Source: Bilabrum cf. latius
Lineage: Eukaryota > Bigyra: Bicosoecida > Bigyra > Bicosoecida
DNA: 64,000 nt
Assembly: GCA_965178125.1 (NCBI GenBank)
Contig: OZ237770.1
Location: 372,001 to 436,000, forward strand
Direction of reading: 5' to 3'
Both the position numbers and the translations under genes were made by a program. This document shows, piece by piece, positions 9,358 to 23,300 of this stretch (its first letter is position 1; the number at the start of each line of letters is the position of its first letter). A model generated the notes under the pieces. The model was not told the DNA's origin and searched no databases. It worked only from the letters and a program-made list of their open reading frames with translations.

Positions 9358-11935
9358 ATGATTGGTGCATCGGTATATTCGTTAGGTATCGGTTTATATA
9401 CTGCTTACATGCTTGTAAGTCAATATTTGCAATACATGTTGCTATGCGGCCGGGTTCTTCAGCCAGTGTAATGCATCTCTTTCCAGGGTAATGCGTTGGC
9501 GTACTATAGTCGCCGCAGATTGGAACGGGAAAGATTGACATCCCAAACTTCAAAAATATCCTCACCACTCGACCGATAACAAACATCTCAATAGTCAATT
9601 CGCATGGAAGCTGTCCTAAAGATTTCGAGATGCTCTTGGATCCAAACGATATGATCTGGCCAGGAACAGCGTCAGGGGCTTGTGCTTGCCCGATGCCTGG
9701 CAAAATAGCCAACTCCCCTTCAAGCAGCGAGCTGTCCTGCAGTCACGAGCAAATCATTGCGGGATGTGCTACCGGTAAGATACAAGCAATGCGATTGCCA
9801 TATTTTTCGCAGCAACCCGCTCGGTCGTCATTCTTATCGTTAATGGACATTTCTGTTCATAGGCGTGCTTCACGTACTAATGTTTAAACTATTTGTACTA
9901 CTTCGCAGATCCGGCGATCGGCCCGATCGCTTCTGTTTGGCATGGCATTCGCGGACTATGTGTCCAGCGACATGCCACTGCTCGTCTATTCGCAAACGGG
10001 ACTGACAATCACGGGAAGACCCGATTATAGCCACGGCCAATGGTTTCCATGGCAGCATGCCCCACTGGCTGGAGAGCGTGCATTCCGAACGGCACGAGGG
10101 CAACCACTCCCTTGGATGGCTCTGCTTGCGTGCGGGACGACGCAGAGGTCCAAGAGCCCTGCCCCCTCACTGGGATTGCCCTTCTCACGAGGGACCAGCT
10201 AGATGCCTCAAATGGTACCTACCAAGGCAGTATCGCGCTGCCTAACGACGAATCGCTAGTACTGGCATACACGGTCGCGCATCCCGGTGGTGTACGGCCC
10301 GACGCCCAATGGGGAAAGCCTCTTGCGCCTCTGCAGCACTTCGAGCTTACTCTTGGCCAGTACCCGTGCTTACGAAGCGATGGTAACCCTGATGGCGTTC
10401 GCAGTTGGTACGCAGTGCAAGGGAGCAGTACAGCCGGTGATGGAAGCAAGTGGGACGATTGCTCGTTGCATCACACATAGAACACACTCTTTTCTGACTT
10501 TGCAACAGTCGGAGTGCAGCCAAGGCTTGGGTAGGGTGGCCACTTGCACGATACATTTGCGTAGTCAGAGCGTTGCACAGTGGATCCAGCTCGCCCAGAG
10601 GTACCAGCAATGCGGTGCAGTCCGAATGATACAATTTGTGAACGCGTTTCACACACAGGCCGTTGTGAGAAACTCCAACGCTTCGCTGCGATGTAGACTA
10701 AAGATCCAACAGTGAATGTATCTCTGGTAGCCAGAAAGGAGATGTGGGTCTCCCCATATTGCCCAGACATTGCTCAGTTGTTGGCGGGGCACATGAGCAC
10801 AAGCGCTGACGATCTTCAATACGCGGCGTACGTTGCAATCGCATTAAATTTGTTCGTTTCGTTGGTGCAAGCATCTCAACGATGCACGTTGCTCTGTGTT
10901 GGGTTTGCGTATGGCGGTTTGGAGCCTGATTCCGACGAAGATTCTGCCTCCAAGAGCGAATGGCTCAAGCATGTTGGCTGCATTGAATTCGACAATACGG
11001 GCGACTGGTACTAGGTACTAACCGAGTCGACCCCTTGTCAGCAGTGGGGCGGGGTTTTGCTTCTTGCTCTCTCGGTGTTCAACCTTGCTGCTCAACAGTT
11101 TGCTTTCTACTACGGCCGGAAACTGCTCCCTGTCGTTTTCGGGTACGACACTGGCGCAAGCTGCATGGAAGTGCCGGTGTATTGGGAATTTAATCGCGCC
11201 AGGCTATGGTACATGGGTATTAACAACAAGTTTGCTCAGACCTATTTTGCATCCTTCTTGCTCCTGTGCGGGGTACTGCTCATCTCAGTTGGGAGCTGCT
11301 GGCTTGCTTGCTTTCGGAAATGCTGTGGGCATCAACCCGACGAGCTAGAAGGGTCCATTGCTGAACGCGACTACCTTGAACTCGCTGACTGCTTGCGTGA
11401 GTAGGACACAGTCTTTGATGGGACAGACTAGCCAGGTCGCTCAATTGAAGCATTCGGACAAGTAGGTCCCGGAGCAGCCGGCTTCGCACATGTACCACTC
11501 GGGCTGTACTCCCCGGCAGACATCCGTACAAGTACACCGTGTGGAATACATGAGGATTAGTCTGACGAGGAAGCTGCCAGTGGGGAAGTTGAGGGGGACA
11601 TTTCGGAGCCTGAATACTAGTCCGTGTCAGTCCAACATGCAGAGACGGTGGCCTGCGATCGAATGCTCAGCACTAGTCGGCCCTACAAATACAGTAGCCG
11701 CAGGGGCAGCAACCGGGATCGGACAAGTCGACAAGCCGAGGAGTCCAGAACACCGCAAAGTGTTTCGTTGCCTGGCTAGGGCTCGGAAGCACTCATTGTA
11801 GATCCTGTTTCGCAGGAATAGTTCTATGAGTGCAACTCCAGGCAATTGGATCCCGATCTGGATTTGGACAACATGACGGAGCCAGCAGCAATGAGCGGAA
11901 CGAAAGCAGGTTCTCGGACCGAGAGTCTTGATTAA
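9358..11935 (+). CDS. Cysteine-rich multi-pass membrane protein, unknown family
   Basis: Exons 9358-9414, 9519-9774 (or from 9510) and 9909-11935 give about 780 aa ending in TAA. Exon 1 codes only for a hydrophobic start (MIGASVYSLGIGLYTAYML), a signal peptide or anchor. A Cys-rich presumably lumenal or extracellular region follows, with pairs such as ACAC, motif WPGT and repeated CP/PC dipeptides. Three predicted membrane segments follow near 10830-10910, 11055-11140 and 11245-11310, then a hydrophilic acidic tail. In-frame TAGs occur at 10028-10030, 10478-10480, 11012-11014 and 11402-11404; several more are in the tail. Both splice junctions preserve the frame. I do not recognise the family; the layout suggests a surface or endomembrane protein. 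It has none of the iterated words found in neighbouring large genes, which suggests stronger sequence constraint. Confidence 0.8.
9415..9509 (+). other. Intron 1 of membrane-protein gene
   Basis: Donor GTAAGT, phase 0. Two in-phase acceptors are possible: TATAG ending at 9509 (95 bases) or CCGCAG ending at 9518 (104 bases). The second matches the usual GCAG acceptor of the window. An in-frame TAA upstream of both excludes retention. Confidence 0.75.
9775..9908 (+). other. Intron 2 of membrane-protein gene (134 bp)
   Basis: Donor GTAAGA after ACCG, TACTAAT-like branch site near 9877, acceptor CTTCGCAG, phase 1. Length is exactly 134 bases, the same as two other introns in the window. Confidence 0.85.
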
Positions 11936-12216
11936 TTTGACTCCATGACTTGGTGTAGCCATTCCATCGGATGGATATTTGCCTATAGGGGAATCTTGCC
12001 CTGGTCACCATCCATGGCTATGGATGCTCCACGATTAAATCTATAGCCTATAATTATCCATGGGGGACGGCTAGCACTTATGCCAAAACCTATTCATCGC
12101 GTAGGCCTAGCGCAGAACGACGCACCATCATATCCATCCATCCACTGTACACCATCAGTTGCGTCCGGCATCCAAAGATCCGGGATTACGATTCCGAATC
12201 TGATCCAGATCCAGTC
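11936..12216. other. Convergent spacer
   Basis: 281 bases between the TAA of the membrane-protein gene and the TGA of the NADH dehydrogenase gene, which face each other. It should hold both 3' ends and polyadenylation signals. It is AT-richer than the genes; no further gene was seen. Confidence 0.5.
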
Positions 12217-14237
12217 TCAGAACTGCGAGATGTCTCTCCCGAAGAAAAATGTACGCGCCCAGTCCGCCGGCACCTAGGCCCGGTTCCTCCAAGCCCCCAG
12301 CTTGGTCAAATACGCGCTCCTCCACACGATCCAGGCAGCCATCCCCACGATGCTCTTCGTATCGCCCCCCGTCACTGCTTTCGCCGCCTCGTTGGCTGCC
12401 TGCACGGGCGCTACTTTCGGGTCGATGGCCCCGCGCAAGTCTGCCAGAGCTCCCCAGCTGCCAAGGTAGGCGAGCGATCCAGCGTGCTTGTAGGAAAAAG
12501 GCGCCTGCCCCTCAAATGGCGCGACCTAATCCGAGACACCATCGTCTTGAGGGTCCTGATCCGACTGGCTTCCATCGCTCAGCACCACCGACTGGCCCCC
12601 CATCTCCAGTGTCGTGAGAGGGTCAACCGCGCCGCCGTGCACTGCACCCATCCCGTCCTCCTCCTCCGTGGCCCCCACGGCCACACTCATCCCCTCCCCC
12701 TAGCTTCCCTTCTTGCTCCCCTCCATCATCGCCCCCCTCCTGCTAGCTGCCTAGTTTAATAAGTCGGCCACGTAGGTGCCCTGCTGCTCAGCCACCTGGG
12801 CCGTGGCTGCCAGCCGCCGCCCCGCCACCGCGCAGCAGTCCCCGATAGCAAACACCCCTGGCAGTGTGACGAATGCGTCGTCGTCCTCTGCCCCCGGGTT
12901 CAAAGCCCGCATGAACTCGTCGGTCATCACGTGGCCCCACCCGTCCTTGGCCCAGGTCCGCCGGTCCAGGCTCCCAACGAGCTTCCTGGGGGCGATCCCC
13001 GTGGCCCAGACAACAAGCCCGTGCTCCACCTCCTCCCCCGTGCTGAGCACGACGTGCCTGTCGGTTACCTTGGTCACAAAGGCGCCCGTCTTGACCCGGA
13101 TCCTCTGCCTGGCGAACCTTCGCTTCGCGTAGTCCCTCAACTCGGAGTCGAAAGCCCCAAGGATGTCCTGCCCCTCGATCAGGGTTATGCTCAGCTCGCC
13201 CACGGCCTCGGGATACATCCTCCAGAGGTCCTCGTACACCAGGTCGTGCAGCTCAGCCGCCATCTCCACGCACGTGGGCCCGCCCCCGCACAGCACGAAG
13301 GAGAGCAGCCTGCGCCGCTCCTCGGGGGGTGTCCCAGGGAAGGAGGCAGCCTCCACGTTCCTGAGGATGGTCTGCCGGATGGCCCGCGCGTCAGCCAGTT
13401 CCTTGAGGAAGTGCACGCCGTTCTTCCGGTTTACGCCCTCGATCCCGAAGTCGTTGGACCGAGCGCCCACGCCCACCACCAAGAAATCGTACGAGACGTC
13501 GGTGGTGCGGAACTGCGGCCCGCTGTCGTCTCGGTCGCGGGCGTCCGCAGGGACCTCGGAGTGCGCGGCGCCGGTTGCGGAACCTTCCGGTGCGTCCTGC
13601 GCCGCCGCCTCGGCGAGGGCAAGCACGGGCCGGGTAGCGTCTTCGATTTCTACTCGGATCTATTTCTGCTCCGGATCGATGTGGACGGCTCTGCCGCGCT
13701 GGTACGCGCAATGCGGCAAGGAGGAGCGCACGGGCTCGGCCACGGACCGGAATTCTAACGTGCCGGTGGCCGAGGATGCAAGCAGCGGAGTGAAGAGCAT
13801 GTGGTTCCTAGGACTGCGAGAATACAAATCGACACAGCTAAATCTATAATCAAACGCACGGTAGCCAGGTAGGGCTCGACTGCATGAGCTCATTTGATCG
13901 AATAGGCTGAGTTGCACCTTGGAGATGCTAACGCGTTCCGGACATTCAAACACCAGAATCATGCGCATGAAGCGCCCACGGGTTAGGCAAAGATACGGTA
14001 ATACACAATCATTTAAGAATCTGCATACCTGATGATCGTAACATCGAAGTGCTCTGGGTGCAGCTGCCGAGCAAGTGCGAAGCTGCCCCAACCGGATCCG
14101 AGGACAGCGACTCGTTTCTTCCTTCTTCGCGCGAGCGCAGACGCCGATCGAACAAACAATCTACGCAAAATGCGCCCCGCGAGACTAACTGCACACCGAT
14201 CGGTGATCGCTTGCATTCTCAGGAATGTCCCGAACAC
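12217..14237 (-). CDS. NDH2: Type II NADH:quinone oxidoreductase (alternative NADH dehydrogenase)
   Basis: Non-proton-pumping NADH dehydrogenase of the mitochondrial inner membrane, feeding electrons to ubiquinone. Exons 14029-14237 and 12217-13813 give 601 aa with a TGA stop. The N-terminus is Arg-rich without early clusters of acids, fitting a mitochondrial presequence. The FAD fold follows: VAVLGSGWGS (aa 43-52), then SPRNHMLFTPLL after the splice. The NADH site is CGGGPTCVEMAAEL (Cys where most members have Gly), and VFAIGDC is the second FAD motif. The C-terminal membrane-binding end WRSAYLTKLGAWRNR...FGRDISQF is typical. TAG codons at 13660-13662, 12751-12753 and 12274-12276 sit inside conserved sequence and must be read through. 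Two family-unusual insertions, one after the first FAD region and a longer acidic one after YVADLLN, make it about 90 residues longer than yeast Ndi1. Confidence 0.95.
13814..14028 (-). other. Intron of NDH2
   Basis: 215 bases, donor GTATGC, acceptor TTCTCGCAG, phase 2. Splicing rebuilds the family signature VTIISPRNHMLFTPLL exactly across the junction, which makes both ends secure. Confidence 0.93.
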
Positions 14238-14380
14238 TGGCTACGAATCGCGGTGAAACCACCGCTTCATGAACCTTCGTTTTCGCGAAAAACGCGGCGA
14301 AACAGCCAGCAAACGTCAAACCTAAGACTTTGAATTTCAGAAAATTGCTCTTCGTTTCTTCTTGCCCGATAACACCACCG

Positions 14381-17300
14381 TCACGCCAGGCTGAACACGG
14401 CCTGCTTGATCCTCTCCTGCAGCTGCCTCTGGGCCGCCTGCAGGTCAGCCATCACGTGCACGCGGCCGAGCCCATCCCCCAGCAGAAGCAGCCGCCCGTG
14501 CGCCCCCCACGCCAGCTGGGTCACCGCGGGCCGCAGGGACTGCAGCCCCGGGGGCATCTCCCGCCGCATGACCCCGACATTCCCAGGGGGTGCAACCTCT
14601 AGGGTGTCCCCGGGGGTGCTCCCCGCCGGACCTGGGGGACCATCATTTTCAGTCCCTCCCCCACCCATGCCCAGCATCCGGAAGAGCGACCAGCCCTAGG
14701 AGGACGAGGAGGATGACCCGGCCTGGTGGCCCCTCGCACTCGTCACACCGCCAGAGCGCGTGGGTATTGCTGTGCCCCCCGACGCCGCGAATGCCCTCTG
14801 CTGACCTGCCTGCCGCTGGGCCCTGCCACCCAGGGACATCGACATCTCGTCCGAACGACCGCGGGCGTCACTCGTCACACCGGCTTCCGCCCTGCTGCCA
14901 GGTCCTTCGGCCGTGTCTCGAGTGCTCCCATGACTGCCGGCCCGCATCGTCTCCCTCGCCGCCTCGGCCTCTGCCACTCTGACCACGTCATACACTGCTT
15001 TGGCCACCCCTAACGGAGCACTCGGAGACCTGGTCAAACCCGTTTCTGCAAGATCCAGGCAGCGAAACACTGGCATGTCCCCACCGGCGGTGCCAGCCGC
15101 CAGCACCTGCCCATCCGCGGACACGGCCAGCTGCGATGTGACGAGTCCCTGGGGAACAGTGCGGGCCGCGAGGGGCTCACCGTTGCGAGCGTAGGTCGCC
15201 AGCAGGGAACACACCACAGGGTGCAGCTCCAGCCTAGGCGACTCGCCAGACACTGACCCAGGCCCAGACCCAGGCACTCGGCCGCTGGCCCCCGCCCCCC
15301 CTCCGGATCCCCGGTGCCACAGCGCGCACCCCGCGGCGAGAGCAGAGCCCTTCTCGTCTCTCGGCTAAGTGCACGCTACTAATGCTCCACCAGCCGCAAA
15401 TGCGATGGACCGCACAGCTCCCGAGCCGGGAAGCAGAGCTGCAGCACTACTGCCATCACCACCACCGTCAGCAGCATCGATTCCCGCGGTAGCAGCAGCA
15501 GCAGCAGCAGCAGCTACTGCTCCCCGAATCAGCGCCGCCTCCCGGAACGCCTTGGACTGCCGCGCAGCGGCGTGCCGGCGCCATTCCGACTCCGGGTCCC
15601 TTCGCACCCCGGGGGCCCCTGCCGCGCCGACCCATCGCCTCGTCCCCAACAGCGCCGGTCCGATCTCGGGGTCCATGCACGCGGGGGGCTGGCTCCAGGC
15701 CTTGCTCCCGTTGGACAGCCCCTGCACGTGCACCCACCCATCGGTAGTGCCCACGGCGAGAAGGTCCTGCGAGACTTCCATGGCGACGGCGGTGATGCCG
15801 CAGTGCGATGCATCCCAGGTGCGCACCAGCACGAGAGCCACGTCAGATGCAGGCCCAGGGAACACGTCACCCGCCCGCACAGCGGAAGGGGGCGCCCCTC
15901 CGCCGCCAGCGTTGCCGCTGCTTCCATCAAGCAGTGCAGAGGCCGGACCAGAACCCTCCTCCCCGTGAGGGGGGGTACAGCCCCCCGCTCCATCCCCCCC
16001 GCCGGCGGTATTTTCGGCTCCGGATCCTCCTGCTCTCCCGTCGACCGGTTCCTCTTGCTCCTGGCTGGAGGAATAGCCGTCCTGCCCGTGGCCACCGGCC
16101 CCTGACGCACCCGAAGATGCACCACCGAGCAGTGCACCTTGGATGTGCCCCCTCCTGCCCCGCTGGTAAGCTCTCAGCTCAACGGCTAGTCCCGCTTGCT
16201 GGGGAGACCGGCGCATGGGCAGAGGGCTCGGGGCCACCTCGGATGCACCGCCGTGCGATGCACCCGCCTACAGGTGTCCCCTCGGTGCACCCCGAGCGGG
16301 CCTCATTCGGCTCCGGATCCCCGCCTCCTCGTCCCGACCGCTCGTCCTCCCATGCATACCAGACCCCACCGCCGCGGCCTGCGGTGTCACCACGCGGAAC
16401 ACCCTCACGCTCCCGTCCGAATAGCCCGCGCATAGTGTCAAGCCGTCCTCACCGGTTGCAACCACAGTGGCATGGGGACTCCCGGGGAGGCTTTCCGCCG
16501 CAAGTGCATCGCATTGCAGCGTCCGAGGACCGGCCACCCGGCGCCACCGGAGGGCCCCATCGGCGTACCCGGCCTGAAACTGCACGCAACTTATCCCCTG
16601 CGCCACATCGGCCCTTGGCCCCTGCCTCGCCAGCCGAGCGGAGAAGCAACCGCTGGGGGCACCCCCCCACACAGCGGGGTCACCCCCCGTGCCAGTCCCC
16701 CCCCATCCAGCCCTCCCCCTGGCCTGCGACAGCCCGCACCCCTGCCCCAGCAGCAGCGGACCGGCATCGGGTGCGCTGAACAGGGGAGTACCCCCGGAGG
16801 AGGGGGACCCCTCCCCTCGCCTCCCCCCCCGCTCCGATCGATGCCTCAGCAGAGCCTCCTGCAGCTGGGCGGCACCCGCGGCCACGTCCGCCGGGCATAG
16901 GTTCCGCAACCATGGCGCGGCGCCCGGGTGCCCCACGCCCCCGCCGAAGGCCACCCCCTTAGAACCGGCCAGACGGGCTCCCAGGGAACAAGCGGCGCCG
17001 CCGAGGGAGGTTCCGCTGCCACTTGCCCGCAGCGAGGCAGAGGACCGCACTGGTGCCAGCACCGCCAGCTGGCCTATGTGACGAGTGCAGCTCGCGCCCC
17101 AGGTGCCCTGGGAGGGGTGCAGCGGGGCAGCGGAACTAGCCCCTGATCCGATCCCTCGTGCCTCATCGATCGATCGGAGCATGGAGCACAGCCTTCTCCA
17201 CGCAGCGTGCCGCGCACGCTCCCGGCCTGTCATGCTGGTGTTGCCACTCGTCACACCGATGCTGCCGCTGGCCTGGCCTAGCAGAACGGCAGCAGCATCG

Positions 17301-20300
17301 TCGGCGTCCCGCAGCACACCCGCCGCCCACAGCAGCACAGCAGAAGGCAATGCAGCATCCACTGTTGTGGCGGCTGTCGGACAGCCGGCCTCCAGCCGGC
17401 CCAGGTGCCCGCTCGGGGTCGGTGCGTAGGGCCGCGGTGTCACTTGCAGCGGTTCGCCCGTGTCGGACGGCTCGTCGATCCACCGGTGGATCGCCCCCTC
17501 CTCCACGCAGCCCGCCTGCTGCCGCACCACCGAGACGTTGGTGTGCCCCCAGCACGCCAAGAAGCTCACGCTGGGCCCGGCCAGCCCAGGGAACATCCCC
17601 GCCCTGCCCCAGGCCAAGCCATGGGCCATGGCCCGCATGGCCCCGGCCACGTCACCCGTACGTAGGGGAGGGTGCATCCCACTGTGGCGCGGCATGGAAA
17701 GAGACACAGCCAGGCGAGCCAGTGCGGGGCGGGTCATGACTGGCTTCATTTCCTGCCCTTGGGTACGGGACACGGTCCGGGGCGCCTGTGGTGGTGGCGC
17801 ATCATTGGTTGAAGCTGCATCACCGGCGGCACCATCACCTGCAGTTTCTGCAGACCTGGAATCGGCCAGTTTGCTCGCGTCACTTGCGTTGACGTTACCC
17901 CCGTCATCTGCTTGTCCTACCTCTGTCCCTTTCTGCCCCCCACCCCCACTGACATTGAACTGAAGGAAATCCCCGAGAGAAAACCGAGACGGCTACCTGC
18001 TGCGGCGCCTGGCCTCGTCTGCACCTGCATGCGCTGCACCCGACGACCCCAGTCCATCGTCCACCTCGCTACCGCTGCTGGTGCTGTCGTTGTCTTTGCC
18101 GCCTTGCCCTCCACCGGCACCAGCACCGGCACCGGCACCGGCACCGCCTTCCAGCAGCGCCACCAGCCAGTCGCCCGGCAGCTTGGACCGAGCACGAAGC
18201 CAGTTGCGACCGCGCGCCTCCAGTGCCGTCTTGCTCGCCTCATTTGACGCCCTGTCCCCGCCCACACCGTGCCGCTGGCGCCCCTCCATCGCGCCCGTCC
18301 ACTCCTCCTCCTCGTCCTCGTACCCGCACGACCACATGCGCAGGGCGTGCGGCCCCGCATGCACCGCGCCCTCCCCGGCGGTTGCAACCGTCTAACCGCC
18401 AGCATCAGTCAGCAACGCTCGCGCCGCAGTGCCCTGCACCTGGGATCCGTTCGCTGGAGCCAGCGGACGGCCCACCAGACGGGCCACAGCGGTCCGCTGG
18501 GGCCACAGCGCAGCCATGTCGCTGCCCGTGGGCGGCTCCATGCACTCGTCACACGGTGGCAGAGGGGCTGCAGACATGCCCCTCTCCTCGAGAGACCGCA
18601 GCTTGGCGGTGAGCGCGCGGCGCGCGGGCCCGGCCTCCCTCTCCGACTCGGAGCTGAAAACCGCCTCGCGGGAGGGGGCAGAGCTCCCACCCCCGGCTGC
18701 CCCGTCCCATCGCCCGCCGATCATCGCACCCCCTCTTGCGCCTATGTGTTCTCTTTCCCCACTGTCCCCGCACACCTCCTCCACCACCTCCCGCGCCTCC
18801 TCTGGATCCCCCACCCACCCCAGCGTGGGGCTGAGCACGGCCCGCCCCGACAGCAGAGAACCCCCCTGGATGCCATCCACCTGGCCCCTGCCCCTCCTCG
18901 CCGGGTGATCCTCGAGGAACACCAGCTGCGGGGTCTGCCCGTAGAAGGCGATCTGGGCTTCGGTGGCCGAACGTTCGTCGGGATCCAGCTGGGCAAGATC
19001 CACTGCCCCCGCGTACGTGAGGTGGTGAAACACGTTCTTCGCCCTGACAGCGGCCTCCCCTTGCTGCTTGTGGCCAAACACGAGGTCCATCCAACTGGCC
19101 AGGCCCCTGCTCACTGCAGCGCCCTCAATGGCGCGAGACGAGGCCCAGGCGAACCGGTGAGGGCTGTCCCTCGCCCACCGAGGCAGCGTGACGTCACCCA
19201 CGCGGGTTTGGCCATCTGCAAGCGTCCCCAGCGGCAGCGCGTTGTGATTCGCCAGAGCCAGCGGCCCCGTTGATATGTCCGGCACCAGTTCCTTCACGTC
19301 CACCATGGAGGTGAGCGAGCTCTCGAGAGCGTGCGCTGTGCCCTGAAACACGCGGTCCGGACAGTCGAACCGCCCCGACTGCAGCTCAACGGCTAGTGTG
19401 GCGAACGGCTCCTGTCTGAGCAGGTAGAACACCACGATCCCGCTTGTGCTGTAGTGAGAACCGTACAGAAAGGGCGGGTATCCCTGTCCCGTCGGGTCCT
19501 CGTAGTTGTCGAAGCGGTCCTAGAAGAGGAGCAGCCTTCGGGGATTCAGTGCCCCCATGGGGACTCGCAGGTTGCGGTACACCTGCACGGACACTGCAGC
19601 CAGCGCGGCGCGTGGATCCAGCTTACCACTTTGGCCACGTCCGATTTGGCCAGCTTCAGACGGCCCGCCTTCCTCTTCCTGCCCCGCCAGCATAGTGGCG
19701 GCAAGCTGCCTTGCCTCGGCCTCGCTTGGGTCCCAACCGATCCGGAGCGCGCGGCGCCTGCGGAACCCGTGCATTCCGGCTCCGAGTCGCAGACCCGCGA
19801 GGGACCCCACTGAAGACCCCGCCCTGGGCCGCAGGATGGACCGGGGACTCATGGGTCCAGAGGCGGAGGCGGAGTGCGCGGGTGAAGCAGCCGAGGACAC
19901 GGAGGTGCTGGACGGGTGGGCCTCCTGCTGCCCCGCCTAGGACCAGGGGGATGCTGCGGATGCCGCGTCTGAAGCCTGCGAGGCCAACGAGGGAGACGCA
20001 CCGTGCATAGGTGTCCCGTCACTCGTCACACCAGCGGCGGTGCCACCCCTGCCGCGGGGAGGCACAGCCGCCGCCGACATGGTCCGTCTTTCCCTCACCA
20101 TCGCGCCCACCGATCCGGGGGAATCGGTCAACATGCCACTCTGACCAGCCTTTACCTTTCCACTCTGACCACCCCTGGCATTCGATTCGCCGCTTTGACC
20201 ACCCCTCAGGTCCAGCGCCTCCGCCTCGGTCCTCAGGGCCACGAGGGACCAAGGGAACACGGGGAACTGAGCGAGATCCACGCGGGTCCGGCCCGCGAGG

Positions 20301-23300
20301 TCGTTCACTGCAGACAGGTAGGCCGCCGAACTCAGAGCGAACCTTCTCCAGAGCTGGGTCAACGCCCCCAATGAGGGGGTCCTCCCCAGACGGGGGGGCC
20401 TCAGCGACCAGAGTGCCCGCATGAATCGCCTCGCCGCCGCCTCCCCCCCTCCGTGCCTTGTCCTCGCTCCCGGTCTGGAGGACTCTCGATTGCTCGCTCT
20501 GGCGCCCCCGCTGCTCCCCGCCCCGTAATCGTGGGGGAACGCCAGAAACACGCTCTCGCCCTCTCCTTCGAAGCCGCCCGCGCACTCGCCACACCCCCCT
20601 CTCCCGAACCTCAACTCAACGGCAGTCTGGCTCAGCATGAACCGCCTGCGGTTCACCCGCCTAAGGGCAGACAGGGGCCAGCGCCGGGGCATGGCCAGCC
20701 ACTCGGGCCGGGTCAGGGCAGGCTGCTGCGGAGGGAAAAAGAGCGAGTCCTCCTCCTTAGGCAACTTGCGGGCCCTGTGCGCACTCATCACACGCCTGTC
20801 TGGAGGTGCGGGTGCCCCCGTGAGGCTGCTCGCCGTTGTTTGAAGGCTCTAGTTGAAGATGGCACGTGCTGATGGCGCTGCATGCCTGTCCTGCCCATGC
20901 AGCTGAGCGACTGCAGCATCATTCCCAGCAGAGGGAAACGATGGCGGCCCAGCGGAGCCTTGCGCGTCTGCGCTGTCGTGCGCTGCACCCTCCGCTGGCA
21001 CCACCCGGAAGCTGTCCGAGTGCCCCGCCCCCATGGACCGCAAGCCCCCTGTCCTGGGCCCGAGCGTGAAGCTGTCGCCGTGGAAGGCCGTCCTGCGTGG
21101 GGAACAAGGAGCGTCCCCCGCTGCCACCACCATCACGCCTCCACCTCCACCTCCACCGTTCCCGCGCCCATCCCCAGTGTTCCCCGTGCCCTACGATGAC
21201 AGGCCCGAGTCGTGTCTGGCGATGCCTGGTGCAACCTGCTGTGAGCCAGAAGCGGAACCACTGGCTGGTCGCCTCCCGTCGTCCAGGGTTGAATACCCGC
21301 TGATGGCCGTGTGTCCGCCCGCTGCCCTCAGATGTCTCCTCTGCCCCGAAGGCTAGAGCAAGGGGTTCTCCGCGCCGGTTTGGCCACCCAAGCCTTCGGG
21401 TTGACCAGTCCGGCTCGCGGTCATCAGCCCGCTGGCACATCTCCCCTGCTCCACAGTGCCGTGCACCCCTCCCGCACCATCTCTACAATCGTCCCACCGG
21501 CCAGCGAGCGCCCGGCCAGTGGCAGTGGCAGCTGCATTGGCCCAGCCCCCTCGAGCCCTGGCCGCTGCCTTCCAGAACTCGTCGGGGACTAAGTACACGT
21601 AACTGTCAGACAAATACACGTATCCTGGGACCACGCCCCTCTGGCACACAAGCTTGGCGCGGAACCTCGCGTGCGCGGCGCCGATCCTCTGAGAGCACCA
21701 GGGGCGGTGGGTGGCCGGACCAGAGTGCGACACGTCCGCGGCAGCGGCCCGCAGCGGGGTGCCAAGGGGGGAAGTGCGTGAGGACGCCTCCATGACCCTG
21801 GCCCCCGACGTGTTCCCTGCAGCGCCGACATCTCCCGCCATGTAGACCACTGTGGCGGGGCCCAGCGACAGGCGCTCTGACCTATCACGAAGACCGGAGG
21901 CGACTCTGGCTGCAAGGTGCGCGGGTAGCAGGTGCAGTCCAGCCACGGGGTCTGCCGTCCTCGCCGCACCCACAGAGCCGTGCCAGGCCGCGTCCAAGAG
22001 GCCAATGTCGGTTGACAGTGTGACGAGTGCGCCGGGTCCCACCCCTGTGACGAGTGCACTCCTGGCTCGGCGCGCGTTTGCCAAGACCTGCAGCACCGTG
22101 GGTCCCATCGATCCCATGTCCGCTGCCAGTGCATCGGCACTTCGCCCTTCCTCCGATCCATGCGCTTTGTTCCCTTCCTCAACTGGTTCCTCCTCTTCCT
22201 CGTTGATCTCGCCCCCGACACCACCCATGGATGGGTGCCTGCTGACGAGCCTACCCCCCTGATTGCCGGACAGCCCCCGAAGCACGTCCATCGTGGACAC
22301 TGCTGCCCCGCCGGCCACAAGCCCGCCGGCAGTGGGCTGGCCCCGAGCATGCCCGCCCCCAGGCTGGGGAACAACGGACCTTATGATGGCCCCAGCGGGT
22401 GTGGGGGGCTCCAGCTGCACCGCAGTTGGCTGCACCCGGGGAACAATGGCAGAGTCGGAGGGGCTGCTGGTTGGTGTCGAGCCCGTGACGAGGGCAAGTC
22501 GCGGCAGGCGGGCCGGTCGGTGTGACGAGTGCAGCGCCGACTCCTCCAACGGCCCCGTGCTGGATGGCCTCGGGGATCCGGCCCCTTCAAGCTGCCCTGA
22601 GCTCCCTCGACCGGGGCCATGCGGAGGATGGCGCTGATCGGAATCGTCCTGACCTGGAACACGGCCTTGTTCCCTGGCCCTCTCCCTCCCGGACTGCCCA
22701 CCGCTGTGCCTGGAGGGGGCGCGAGATCGGATCACCAGCGAGGACTCGGAGCCGGCCGTGCCCTCCCTGGGCCTCCCCCTGCTCCGGTCATCCAGGCTGT
22801 CTGCACCCGATGGACCTACACTCCCAGAGGGACCTACACTCTCCGGCCTACCCCTGGACCCACTTGGCACTGATGCAGGCGGGGTGACCCTACCGTGCCC
22901 ATGCCCGTGCCCATGCCCGTGCCCATGACCACGTCCCTGTCCGTGGCTGACATCGCCGAAGGATGTCGAAGACGAGGGTGCGCTGTCACTGGTCGCAACT
23001 CGGCCGGTATCGTGACCCGCGATGACGTGGCGATCCATCCGTGGAGTGACTCCGCTCCCTGAGGAGGACACGTGCACTACCCCAGATCGGCTCCCTGCCC
23101 CACCATGCCATGCAGTCACGGCGTGCATAGGAGACAGCACGCTGGAATCGTCCACCTCCACCTCCCATCCCAGGCTACCCCCGCGGCTGCCCCTCCCCCG
23201 CTCCTCCCCATGACCCCCACTGGGGGGCATCATCCCCAGGGGAGACCCCCCCCCGCTCCCGTGCGAGCCCCGTGTCCCTGTCCTCGCCCTGCCACTGCCA

